64,000 nt of DNA from Bacteroidales bacterium. GTDB lineage: Bacteria > Bacteroidota > Bacteroidia > Bacteroidales > TTA-H9. The position numbers and the translations under genes were made by a program. Shown in pieces: positions 1 through 6,218 of the stretch. The stretch's first letter is position 1. Each line of letters begins with the position of its first letter. The notes beneath the pieces were generated by a model, which was not told the origin of the DNA, did not search any database, and was given only the letters and a program-made list of their open reading frames with translations. The stretch is taken from contig JAQVCV010000005.1 in NCBI GenBank assembly GCA_028689615.1, positions 48,415-112,414 on the forward strand, written 5' to 3'.

Positions 1-717
1 GAAAATTCCCTCTTTAGCGCAATCGCCCGAGATGGAAAAAAGTTTCATTCCACGGCTGCTGTCGGTTCCCAATTTCTTGTATTCCTGGTAACCGATTTCA
101 GCAATAATAACGGTATTTACAAAGGTTTCCACATTGTTTACCACGGTAGGTTTTCCAAGGTATCCGTCGGTAACAGGGAAAGGGGGTTTGTTGCGGGGTT
201 CACCGCGTTTGCCCTCCATTGATTCGATCAAAGCGGTTTCTTCGCCACACACATAAGCACCGCTGCCAAAGCGAAGAGCCAGTGTGAAATCGAGGCCGGC
301 AGTTTTTAGTTCCTGATTCATGGCATCCATCATCTGCTGAAGTTTGGGAGCCAGGAAACGGTACTCGGCACGCAGGTATATAAATCCCTCGTTTGCACCA
401 ACAATATAGCCGCACAAAGCCATTCCTGTAAGCACTTTCCCAGCTACACGATCCAATATTTCACGATCTTTAAAGGTACCGGGTTCGCCCTCGTCGGCGT
501 TGCAGATCACATATTTTTTATCGCCCTGAGCTTCTTTTGCCAGTTTCCACTTCAAACCGGTAAGAAAACCAGCGCCGCCGCGCCCCTTCAGCCCCGAGTC
601 GATCAATTCGAGAATGAAGTCATCTTTATCTTTCGACATTATTTTCTTAATCAGGTCGATGCGATTGCTTTCAGGCCTGAAGATATAGTCAACTCTTGAT
701 AGTTTATTCGATTCCAT
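1..717 (-). CDS. NuoF-like NADH-binding flavoprotein, N-terminal part (cut by left edge)
   Basis: No stop interrupts 239 codons from the ATG at 717 to the edge. The protein is homologous to the FMN/NADH-binding core of complex I subunit NuoF and of the hydrogenase subunit HydB: GLKGRGGAGFLTGLKW (FMN/NADH glycine-rich loop, about residues 43-58), CNADEGEPGTFKDRE, and GAYVCGEETALIESMEG. Unlike HydB at 6219 it begins directly with the core and has no N-terminal thioredoxin-like [2Fe-2S] domain. It lies 34 nt downstream of the NuoE-like gene on the same strand, so the two probably form an NADH-oxidising module. The C-terminal part, where the N3-type [4Fe-4S] cysteines would be, is outside the window, as is any further partner such as a second hydrogenase or formate dehydrogenase subunit. 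The family assignment is firm; which complex it serves cannot be told. Confidence 0.9.
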   Translation of the reverse strand, partial: MESNKLSRVDYIFRPESNRIDLIKKIMSKDKDDFILELIDSGLKGRGGAGFLTGLKWKLAKEAQGDKKYVICNADEGEPGTFKDREILDRVAGKVLTGMALCGYIVGANEGFIYLRAEYRFLAPKLQQMMDAMNQELKTAGLDFTLALRFGSGAYVCGEETALIESMEGKRGEPRNKPPFPVTDGYLGKPTVVNNVETFVNTVIIAEIGYQEYKKLGTDSSRGMKLFSISGDCAKEGIF

Positions 718-751
718 AGGTGAATGTATTTTTCAGTTATCGAAACTGGGT

Positions 752-1216
752 TTATTTATGCATGTAGCTTTCGATGATTTCAATAGCCTTACCGGAGGTG
801 AGCTCGGTAAAAACTTCATTGTTGATGAGCATCGCGGGGCCTTTATGGCACCAGCCAAGGCAGTTGGTAGTGAGCAGGGTGAACTTTTTGTCGGGTGTGG
901 TTTCGCCAACTTTAATTTTCAGAGTGTCCTCGATGGCGCGCAAGAGAGCCTCTTTGCCCTTCATGTCGCAAACAATGGTTTTGCATACCCTGATGATGAA
1001 TTCACCCATTTCGCGGGTTTCGATAAAAGAATAAAAAGAAGCGGTGCCATACACTTCGGCAGCCGACAAATCGAGTTCCCTGGCTACATTGACCATGGTT
1101 TCGTCGTTGATGTAACTCTTCACTTCTACAATTTCTTGCAGAATTGGCATCAGCGATTCACGGCTTCGACCGTGTTTGTCGGCAAGTTCTTTTACAAAGT
1201 TTTCTGTGTTCGACAT
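752..1216 (-). CDS. NuoE-like thioredoxin-fold [2Fe-2S] subunit (24 kDa type)
   Basis: 154 residues, normal for the NuoE/HydC family. The four cysteines for the [2Fe-2S] cluster are visible: C78 and C83 in VCKTIVC, C119 and C123 in CLGWC. The N-terminal helical region (VYGTASFYSF) is typical. The protein passes electrons from the NuoF-type flavin to a partner enzyme. It is the first gene of a leftward unit with the NuoF-like gene and is paralogous to HydC at 9878. The ATG at 1216 is preceded by GGAGG four bases upstream, an unusually good ribosome-binding site for this phylum. A minus-strand promoter lies at 1303-1334, with a Rex-like operator at its expected start site. Confidence 0.93.
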   Translation of the reverse strand: MSNTENFVKELADKHGRSRESLMPILQEIVEVKSYINDETMVNVARELDLSAAEVYGTASFYSFIETREMGEFIIRVCKTIVCDMKGKEALLRAIEDTLKIKVGETTPDKKFTLLTTNCLGWCHKGPAMLINNEVFTELTSGKAIEIIESYMHK

Positions 1217-1220
1217 TTAT

Positions 1221-1225
1221 CCTCC
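1221..1225 (-). promoter_or_regulatory. Shine-Dalgarno site of the NuoE-like gene
   Basis: On the minus strand the sequence reads GGAGGATAAATG, so GGAGG stands four bases before the start codon. Bacteroidota genes normally lack such sites. hydB has a near-copy of the same leader (GGAGGATAACGTATG). Confidence 0.6.
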
Positions 1226-1277
1226 ATTTGTTAATTAGGTGTAACTTAATTCTTTACTGATTTTGTAACAAGCTACA

Positions 1278-1295
1278 CTGTTAATTGAATAACAA
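1278..1295. promoter_or_regulatory. Rex-like operator at the start site of the NuoE/NuoF promoter
   Basis: CTGTTAATTGAATAACAA matches the Rex motif TTGTTAA-N4-TTAACAA at all but two positions. It sits just downstream of the minus-strand -7 box at 1303-1310, where a repressor would block transcription start. Rex is an NADH/NAD+-sensing repressor of fermentation and hydrogenase genes in other anaerobes. That Rex acts here is an inference, since no rex gene is in the window. Confidence 0.55.
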
Positions 1296-1302
1296 TGCGG
1301 GT

Positions 1303-1334
1303 CAAAAGTATTGTTTCCTTTGAATACCGGTCAA
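1303..1334 (-). promoter_or_regulatory. Promoter of the NuoE/NuoF operon
   Basis: On the minus strand TTG (1334-1332), a 21-nt spacer and TACTTTTG (1310-1303) match the Bacteroidota -33/-7 consensus TTTG...TAnnTTTG. The predicted start near 1297 leaves a leader of about 80 nt. Confidence 0.5.
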
Positions 1335-1410
1335 TATGAGTGAATTCTTTTTGCTGTTGTTTCAATAATTTTAAATTAGTCTAAATAACAAATTTTCACC
1401 TCCTCCTTGT

Positions 1411-1428
1411 TTGTTAATTAGTTAACAA
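1411..1428. promoter_or_regulatory. Perfect Rex-type operator between the divergent hydrogenase-related operons
   Basis: TTGTTAATTAGTTAACAA is a perfect 7-bp inverted repeat with a 4-bp spacer and matches the TTGTTAA-N4-TTAACAA Rex motif described for clostridia without mismatch. It lies in the middle of the 381-bp divergent region, about 100-110 bp from both predicted promoters. Confidence 0.65.
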
Positions 1429-1478
1429 TACGACAGAAAAAAATGCAAATACAAACTGTCGGAACGAAGTTTTTTTTA

Positions 1479-1513
1479 ATGTTAACCAAATAACAGTGTT
1501 ATTTTTATAACAA
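1479..1513. promoter_or_regulatory. Two abutting Rex-like half-conserved sites upstream of the DRTGG gene
   Basis: Positions 1479-1496 and 1496-1513 each fit the 18-bp Rex motif with three mismatches. The second is a clean inverted repeat (TGTTAT-TTTT-ATAACA). They share one base and lie directly upstream of the -7 box at 1541, covering the expected -33 area. This is weaker evidence than for the perfect site at 1411. Confidence 0.4.
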
Positions 1514-1540
1514 ATAAAGCACTGCATAGCATCTTTGTTG

Positions 1541-1548
1541 TATCTTTG
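1541..1548 (+). promoter_or_regulatory. -7 promoter box for the regulatory cassette
   Basis: TATCTTTG is an exact TAnnTTTG box, 50 nt before the ATG at 1598. No good -33 TTTG stands at the usual distance, so activation or use of a weak -33 is possible. Confidence 0.5.
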
Positions 1549-1597
1549 CGCGCAGATTCATACAGACTTTCACCACCAAAAGTAAACGATATAATCT

Positions 1598-1942
1598 ATG
1601 AAGATCAGTGAAATTGCCAGTCATTTAGGGGCAGTTGTAGTTTGTGGCCGCGACAATGCCGACCGTGACGTTGAATTCGGATTTGCGTCAGACCTGATGA
1701 GCGATGTGTTGACTCTTGAGACCGACAACCTGGTGCTGCTAACCGGACTTGCCAACAATCAGGCAGTAAGAACAGCTGAAATGAGCGACATCCCTTGCAT
1801 CATTTTTGTCAGGAATAAAAAAGTAACGCAAGAGATGATAGAACTAGCCACAGAAAGCAACATCACCCTCATCGAATATCCTTTTTCGATGTTTAAGGCC
1901 GTGGTGCAACTCTCAAAGGCAGGAATAAAGCCCGTTTTTTAA
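1598..1942 (+). CDS. DRTGG-domain protein (first of two)
   Basis: 114 residues forming a single DRTGG-type domain, seen from the pattern of a conserved FASDLMSDVLTL segment (residues 29-40) and the overall resemblance to the shorter DRTGG protein at 3942 (YTSDLLSDVM). DRTGG domains occur next to CBS and phosphotransacetylase domains and in stand-alone form in clostridial hydrogenase clusters. Their ligand is not established. No membrane segment or signal peptide is present. As the first gene of the cassette it follows its own promoter. Its neighbours (ATPases, H-cluster protein, PHP phosphoesterase) suggest a role in a sensing or regulatory circuit for the hydrogenase, which is inference from position. 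Confidence 0.8.
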   Translation: MKISEIASHLGAVVVCGRDNADRDVEFGFASDLMSDVLTLETDNLVLLTGLANNQAVRTAEMSDIPCIIFVRNKKVTQEMIELATESNITLIEYPFSMFKAVVQLSKAGIKPVF

Positions 1943-2114
1943 CCGTTGGTGATCTGATGACAGAAATCAGCCAACGGATGATGAACACAAATTCAAAATC
2001 CAAGCAACTGATCATCAGACCAATCCAATATCAGTGTTCACAGAATACCGATAACACAGATGTTTTCTCCCCATTTTTTCGGATAATTGTTCTCGAATTC
2101 TAAGCCTCTACACC

Positions 2115-2546
2115 ATGTTATTCGATTTTGAAATTCAGGGTGGCGATTTTGCCACAGCCGGGAACGCCTCCAGTCAGATTAAGAAGATACTGAAGCAGTT
2201 AAATGTTGATCACCGCGACATTAAGCGAATTGTTGTAGCCCTTTACGAGGCCGAGGTAAACGTAGTGGCTCATGCTTTTGGAGGAAAAATTTCGGCTGAG
2301 ATCAATACCACCGAAGTGAGGATTAGACTGGTGGACGAAGGACCTGGCATCCCCGACATTGAATTGGCCATGCAACAGGGCTACTCAACAGCTTCACCTG
2401 AAGTGAGAGAAATGGGGTTTGGAGCGGGGATGGGTTTACCAAACATGAAGAAGAACACCGATGAAATGCATATCACATCAGTTGTTGATGAAGGAACAAC
2501 CGTTGAACTTATCTTTTTTTTAAACCAAACGCCACCTAATCACTAA
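2115..2546 (+). CDS. Anti-sigma-factor/RsbW-type ATP-binding protein
   Basis: 143 residues, one GHKL ATPase domain of the HATPase_c_2 (RsbW/SpoIIAB) type. The N box is EAEVNVVAHAFGG (about residues 46-58), the G1 box DEGPGIPD (about 74-81), and the G2 box GFGAGMGLPNMKK. There is no histidine-containing dimerisation domain or sensor domain. Family members are serine kinases or switch ATPases acting on small partner proteins. No anti-anti-sigma (STAS) partner is encoded nearby, so the substrate may be one of the cassette proteins. The next gene begins 3 nt after the stop, which indicates co-translation. Confidence 0.85.
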   Translation: MLFDFEIQGGDFATAGNASSQIKKILKQLNVDHRDIKRIVVALYEAEVNVVAHAFGGKISAEINTTEVRIRLVDEGPGIPDIELAMQQGYSTASPEVREMGFGAGMGLPNMKKNTDEMHITSVVDEGTTVELIFFLNQTPPNH

Positions 2547-2549
2547 CGG

Positions 2550-3914
2550 ATGGAAAACAAATTCTTTCACCATGCATTGAAAGTGCGCGATGACCAGTGC
2601 ATTGGCTGTACCCACTGCATGACCGTTTGCCCCACGGAAGCCATAAGGGTGCGAAATGGCAAAGCCGTAATCATCGACGACCGTTGTGTCGATTGCGGAA
2701 TGTGCCTCAGAAGCTGCCCCGTTAAAGCCATCCATATTGAACACGACGACTTTAGCCGCATTTTCGATTTTAAGCAACGGATTGCCCTGGTGCCATCGGT
2801 ACTCATCGGTCAGTTTCCTGAAGAGATTTCTGTAACTCAAATTTACAGCGTGTTGATGGAGCTTGGTTTCACGGCTGTGTATGAAGTGGAACACGGCGTG
2901 GAGATTCTTCAACATGCCATGCGCAGGTTCATGGCACAACAGGGGCAATCAAAACCGGTCATCTCTTCCTTCTGTCCGGCTGTTGTCAGGCTTATCCAGG
3001 TCAGATTTCCGGCTCTTACCGAAAACATCATGCTGCTCAAGCCCCCTCTCGATATTGCTGCCCACCATATCAAAAAGCTTTACACCGATCAAGGTATTGA
3101 AGGTCATGAAATTGGGATATTCTACATCACTCCCTGTGCAGCAAAAATAGCTGCAATCAAATCGCCCGTTGGCGAAGAACGATCGCCTATCTCCGGTGTG
3201 ATCAACATGGATTTCATCTTCAACAAAATATTCAGATCCATCAAACAAGGTGGCAAGAATGAAGCCTGTTTGCTACCCGAAATCAATCCGCTCACCAAAG
3301 AAGGGGTGATGTGGAGCCTTACTCACGGTGAAGCTTCACAAGCTCAGGGCAGATGTCTGGCTATTGACGAAATTCACAACGTGATGGATTTCCTTGAAAA
3401 AATTGAGAACGACGAAATCACCGATATTGATTTTCTGGAGCTCAGAGCCTGCGACGAAAGCTGCGCAGGAGGTGTGCTGGCGGCTGCCAACCGTTTTCTG
3501 ACGGTAGAAAGAATGAAGAAACGGGCCAAAAACCAACCTTCGATACACGACCAAACTGCCGAAAACCACCCTCAGGCCATTTCAAATTATGAGCAATACT
3601 TACTGCAGAATATTTCAATAGAAGAGGTTAACCCACGTAGCATGCTCAAACTCGACGAAGACATGTCGGAAGCCATGCGAAAGATGAACCAGCGCAACAA
3701 GCTCATGAACGTGCTACCCAAAGTTGACTGCGGTGCCTGCGGTGCACCGGGTTGCCAGGCCCTGGCCGAGGATATCGTGCAGGGCAAGGCAGGCATTGAA
3801 CAATGCTTCTTTATCAGAAACAGACAACTGACTGCCGGACAATTAGACATGGCAGGATCGACTGCTATCATTCAAAAAATCTGGGGAAACAAAAAACTTA
3901 AAAATACCGATTAA
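2550..3914 (+). CDS. H-cluster sensor-like [FeFe]-hydrogenase-related iron-sulfur protein
   Basis: 454 residues. Two ferredoxin-type [4Fe-4S] motifs at the N-terminus (C17-x2-C20-x2-C23-x3-C27 and C46-C49-C52-C56) are followed by the large-subunit hydrogenase domain. The four H-cluster ligands are kept: C142 in SSFCPAVV, C196 in TPCAAK, C301 and C305 in ACDESC. The proton-relay Cys of catalytic enzymes (first C of TSCCP) is Phe141, and the third motif has lost most of its glycines. A further Fe4S domain closes the protein (C394-x2-C397-x4-C402-x16-C419). This pattern fits the HydS-like sensory group more than a catalytic hydrogenase, but the C-terminal PAS domain of classic HydS is absent. 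It likely senses H2, CO or redox state and signals to the two ATPases flanking it; that last step is inference. Confidence 0.85.
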   Translation: MENKFFHHALKVRDDQCIGCTHCMTVCPTEAIRVRNGKAVIIDDRCVDCGMCLRSCPVKAIHIEHDDFSRIFDFKQRIALVPSVLIGQFPEEISVTQIYSVLMELGFTAVYEVEHGVEILQHAMRRFMAQQGQSKPVISSFCPAVVRLIQVRFPALTENIMLLKPPLDIAAHHIKKLYTDQGIEGHEIGIFYITPCAAKIAAIKSPVGEERSPISGVINMDFIFNKIFRSIKQGGKNEACLLPEINPLTKEGVMWSLTHGEASQAQGRCLAIDEIHNVMDFLEKIENDEITDIDFLELRACDESCAGGVLAAANRFLTVERMKKRAKNQPSIHDQTAENHPQAISNYEQYLLQNISIEEVNPRSMLKLDEDMSEAMRKMNQRNKLMNVLPKVDCGACGAPGCQALAEDIVQGKAGIEQCFFIRNRQLTAGQLDMAGSTAIIQKIWGNKKLKNTD

Positions 3915-3941
3915 TCAGAAAACCAAATAAATACCACTACC

Positions 3942-4274
3942 ATGATCGTTAAAGAAATTGTTGAGAAACTCAATTTAACTGTACATTCCGGCGAAGCAGG
4001 TCTCAGCAGGGAGATCACCGGAGGTTACACTTCCGACCTGCTCAGCGATGTAATGGGCAACTGCGATGCAGGCAAAATCTGGATAACCTTGCAAACCCAT
4101 AAAAACGTGATGGCCATAGCCTCACTTAAAGACATAGCAGCCGTAATTCTGATTAAAGATTTAAAGCCAGAGACTGATATGGCAGCTCAAAGTGAAACAG
4201 AAGAGATTCCGGTGCTTGGCACCTCCCTGCCCGCCTTCGAGCTCACGGGGCAACTCTACGAATTGCTCAAGTAA
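3942..4274 (+). CDS. DRTGG-domain protein (second of two)
   Basis: 110 residues, a single DRTGG-type domain related to the protein at 1598. The visible core is GGYTSDLLSDVMGNC (about residues 27-41), followed by the alternating strand/helix pattern KIWITLQTHKNVMAIASLKDIAAVILI. Separated from the upstream H-cluster protein by 27 nt and from the PHP gene by 12 nt, so in one transcript. Two different copies in one cassette could form a heterodimer. The ligand is unknown. Confidence 0.8.
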   Translation: MIVKEIVEKLNLTVHSGEAGLSREITGGYTSDLLSDVMGNCDAGKIWITLQTHKNVMAIASLKDIAAVILIKDLKPETDMAAQSETEEIPVLGTSLPAFELTGQLYELLK

Positions 4275-4286
4275 TTCAGTTGTAGC

Positions 4287-5030
4287 ATGGCTCTTTTTCG
4301 TGCCGATCTGCACATTCACACGGTTTTATCACCTTGTGGCGACCTTTCGATGAGCCCGTCGGCCATTGTTGATGCAGCATTGGAACGAAACATACAAATC
4401 ATTGCCATTACTGATCACAACAGCACCCTTCAGGCTCCCCTGATCAAGCAAATAGGCGAACAAAGAGGGCTTGCAGTTTGGATGGGAGCCGAGGTTACCA
4501 CCCGCGAAGAGGCTCATTGCGTGGTGCTCATGCCCGATGAGACCAACCTTAGCCAGTTGCAACAATACCTCGAATACCATTTGATAAAGGTTGAAAACAA
4601 TGTGGATAAATTTGGCTATCAGCTTGTAGTTGACCATGACGAAAACATTGTTCAGGAGTATCCCTGGCTCCTGATAACGGCCATCAACCAATCGATAGAC
4701 GAGATAGCGAAATTTGTGCACGACCGTGGCGGGGTATTCATACCCGCCCACGTCACCCGCCCCATGTTCAGTCTGGTGAGCCAACTTGGCTTTATTCCGC
4801 CTGATTTGCCTGCCGATGCGCTGGAACTCTCAAAACACACCACTTACGATGAGTTTGTCAAAGGTCATGGACGACACAACAAGCTTCCAATTGTCAGAAG
4901 CAGTGATGCCCATTATATAGCAGATATAGGATCTGTGTTCACCAACCTCGAGTTGGAAACAACCCTTTTTGAAGAGTTTAAGCTGGCACTCAAAGCCATT
5001 GACGGACGAAGAATCATAAACCAATCTTGA
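4287..5030 (+). CDS. PHP-domain metal-dependent phosphoesterase
   Basis: 247 residues, one PHP (polymerase and histidinol phosphatase) domain. Metal-binding motifs are DLHIHT at residues 7-12, TDHN near 44-47, GAEV and EAHCVVL near 68-80, PAHV near 154, and SSDAHY near 207. Known members of the TrpH/RNase AM type hydrolyse 3'-phosphonucleotides or short RNAs from the 5' end, and other PHP proteins are phosphatases. Its constant company with DRTGG and GHKL ATPase genes beside hydrogenases suggests it removes a phosphate placed by one of the ATPases; this is inference. The stop lies 2 nt before the ATG of the next gene. Confidence 0.85.
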   Translation: MALFRADLHIHTVLSPCGDLSMSPSAIVDAALERNIQIIAITDHNSTLQAPLIKQIGEQRGLAVWMGAEVTTREEAHCVVLMPDETNLSQLQQYLEYHLIKVENNVDKFGYQLVVDHDENIVQEYPWLLITAINQSIDEIAKFVHDRGGVFIPAHVTRPMFSLVSQLGFIPPDLPADALELSKHTTYDEFVKGHGRHNKLPIVRSSDAHYIADIGSVFTNLELETTLFEEFKLALKAIDGRRIINQS

Positions 5031-5032
5031 TT

Positions 5033-5581
5033 ATGAAAGAATTAGCATTACACATTCTCGACATTGTCAACAATTCGATCACGGCCCGGGCAACCCACAT
5101 CACCATAGCCATTGAAGAAAACCTGTCGCGCGATTCCTACCTGATTAAAGTGATTGACAATGGTAAAGGCATTGAAGCTGACATGATTGACAAAGTAACC
5201 GACCCTTTTATCACCTCACGTACAACGAGGAAAGTTGGTCTGGGACTATCGCTGCTTAAGCAAAATGCCGAGCGGACAGGAGGGTATCTTCGGTTGGAAT
5301 CAACGCCCGGCAAGGGAACTACCGTTGAATGTTGTTTAGGGCTAAGCAATTTCGACAGGCCGGCCATTGGCGACATATCAGGGGTTGTGGCCATGTTGGC
5401 CGGCTCTTTTACCGATATTGATTTCGTTTATTCGCACCATACGGATGTTGGCCAATACCTTTTCGATACAAAAGAAATAAAAAATGCACTTGACGGAGTT
5501 CCTATCACCGATCCGTCGGTCAGAAGATTTTTGGTTGAGATGATAGACGAAAATCTTGCAGAAATCAAAATTATTCGCTAG
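5033..5581 (+). CDS. Histidine-kinase-type ATPase (GHKL domain only)
   Basis: 182 residues from the ATG at 5033; an in-frame TTG at 5027 would overlap the PHP stop and is less likely. The GHKL motifs are DIVNNSITA (N box), DNGKGI (G1), and GLGLSLLKQNAERTGG (G2). There is no phosphoacceptor His domain, sensor or membrane segment, so it is a catalytic ATPase domain alone that must act on another protein. Last gene of the cassette; 223 nt of regulatory DNA separate it from the ferredoxin-like gene. Confidence 0.85.
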   Translation: MKELALHILDIVNNSITARATHITIAIEENLSRDSYLIKVIDNGKGIEADMIDKVTDPFITSRTTRKVGLGLSLLKQNAERTGGYLRLESTPGKGTTVECCLGLSNFDRPAIGDISGVVAMLAGSFTDIDFVYSHHTDVGQYLFDTKEIKNALDGVPITDPSVRRFLVEMIDENLAEIKIIR

Positions 5582-5641
5582 TTTTAACCCACTGAAAAAT
5601 AACAGGATATAACCATTCTTATTTAGAATGATTATAAATTT

Positions 5642-5659
5642 TTGTTATTCGATTCACAA
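5642..5659. promoter_or_regulatory. Rex-like operator upstream of the hydrogenase operon promoter
   Basis: TTGTTATTCGATTCACAA fits the general Rex motif TTGT(T/G)AA-N4-TT(A/C)ACAA with a single mismatch. It lies 22 nt upstream of the -33 element at 5682. The upstream position would suit a second repressor dimer or looping. Confidence 0.5.
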
Positions 5660-5681
5660 TGTTATAATTTTCACATCAAAA

Positions 5682-5713
5682 TTTGTTCAGGTATTGATTT
5701 AGAACTAATTTTG
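5682..5713 (+). promoter_or_regulatory. Strong promoter of the hydrogenase operon
   Basis: TTTG (5682-5685), a 20-nt spacer and TAATTTTG (5706-5713) match the Bacteroidota -33/-7 consensus exactly. The predicted start is near 5720, with a leader of about 85 nt before the ferredoxin-like gene. Confidence 0.7.
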
Positions 5714-5731
5714 CAAAAAATTTTGATATAG

Positions 5732-5744
5732 TAACAATTTGTTA
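5732..5744. promoter_or_regulatory. Inverted repeat in the leader of the hydrogenase operon
   Basis: TAACAA-T-TTGTTA is a perfect 6-bp inverted repeat just after the predicted transcription start. It has the same half-sequence as the Rex-like sites but inverted and with a short spacer, so it could be a different operator or chance. Confidence 0.3.
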
Positions 5745-5804
5745 TACAAATAATTGAAAGCCTGATGCGGGAACGTACAGGTTGAAGTTTTAAATCCAGG
5801 AATT

Positions 5805-6200
5805 ATGACTAAAATCAAATCATTGGCAGACCTGCGGAAGATCAAGGAAGATCTGCAGGAAAAGATTCGTCTGAGAGAGAACGCCGACCAACCGGAGAAG
5901 CTCGTTCAGATCAAGGTTGGCATGGCTACCAGCGGCATCGCATCGGGAGCCAAAGAAGTAATGAATTTCCTGATCGAAGAGCTGGAGAAACGCAATGTAG
6001 AAGCAGTTGTGACCCAGACCGGCGACATGGGTTATTGCTATGCCGAACCCACGATTGAAGTGATCGTACCAGGCAAAGAGCCTGTGGTGTTTGGCAATGT
6101 AACCACGAAGAAGGCAGATGAGATCATCGAGAAGTACATCAAGAATGGTGAACTTGTTGATGGCATCATCCCCAGAAACTACGAAACAATTGATAATTAA
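5805..6200 (+). CDS. Thioredoxin-like [2Fe-2S] ferredoxin-family protein with lost cysteines
   Basis: 131 residues, resembling the small (2Fe-2S) ferredoxin-domain proteins that precede hydB in anaerobes. The fold is recognisable: VGMATSGIASGAKEVMNFL (about residues 38-56) where the family has the first Cys pair, and TGDMGYCYAEP (about 71-81) where it has the second. Only one cysteine of the usual four is present, so a normal [2Fe-2S] cluster cannot be held. Residues 8-25 are highly charged (RKIKEDLQEKIRLRE) and probably helical. The gene opens the hydrogenase operon, with 18 nt before hydB. It may act as a scaffold or regulator of the HydABC complex rather than as an electron carrier (inference). 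Confidence 0.82.
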   Translation: MTKIKSLADLRKIKEDLQEKIRLRENADQPEKLVQIKVGMATSGIASGAKEVMNFLIEELEKRNVEAVVTQTGDMGYCYAEPTIEVIVPGKEPVVFGNVTTKKADEIIEKYIKNGELVDGIIPRNYETIDN

Positions 6201-6205
6201 CAAAT

Positions 6206-6211
6206 AGGAGG
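6206..6211 (+). promoter_or_regulatory. Shine-Dalgarno site of hydB
   Basis: AGGAGG stands seven bases before the ATG at 6219. Such a consensus site is rare in Bacteroidota and decides this start. Confidence 0.6.
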
Positions 6212-6218
6212 ATAACGT

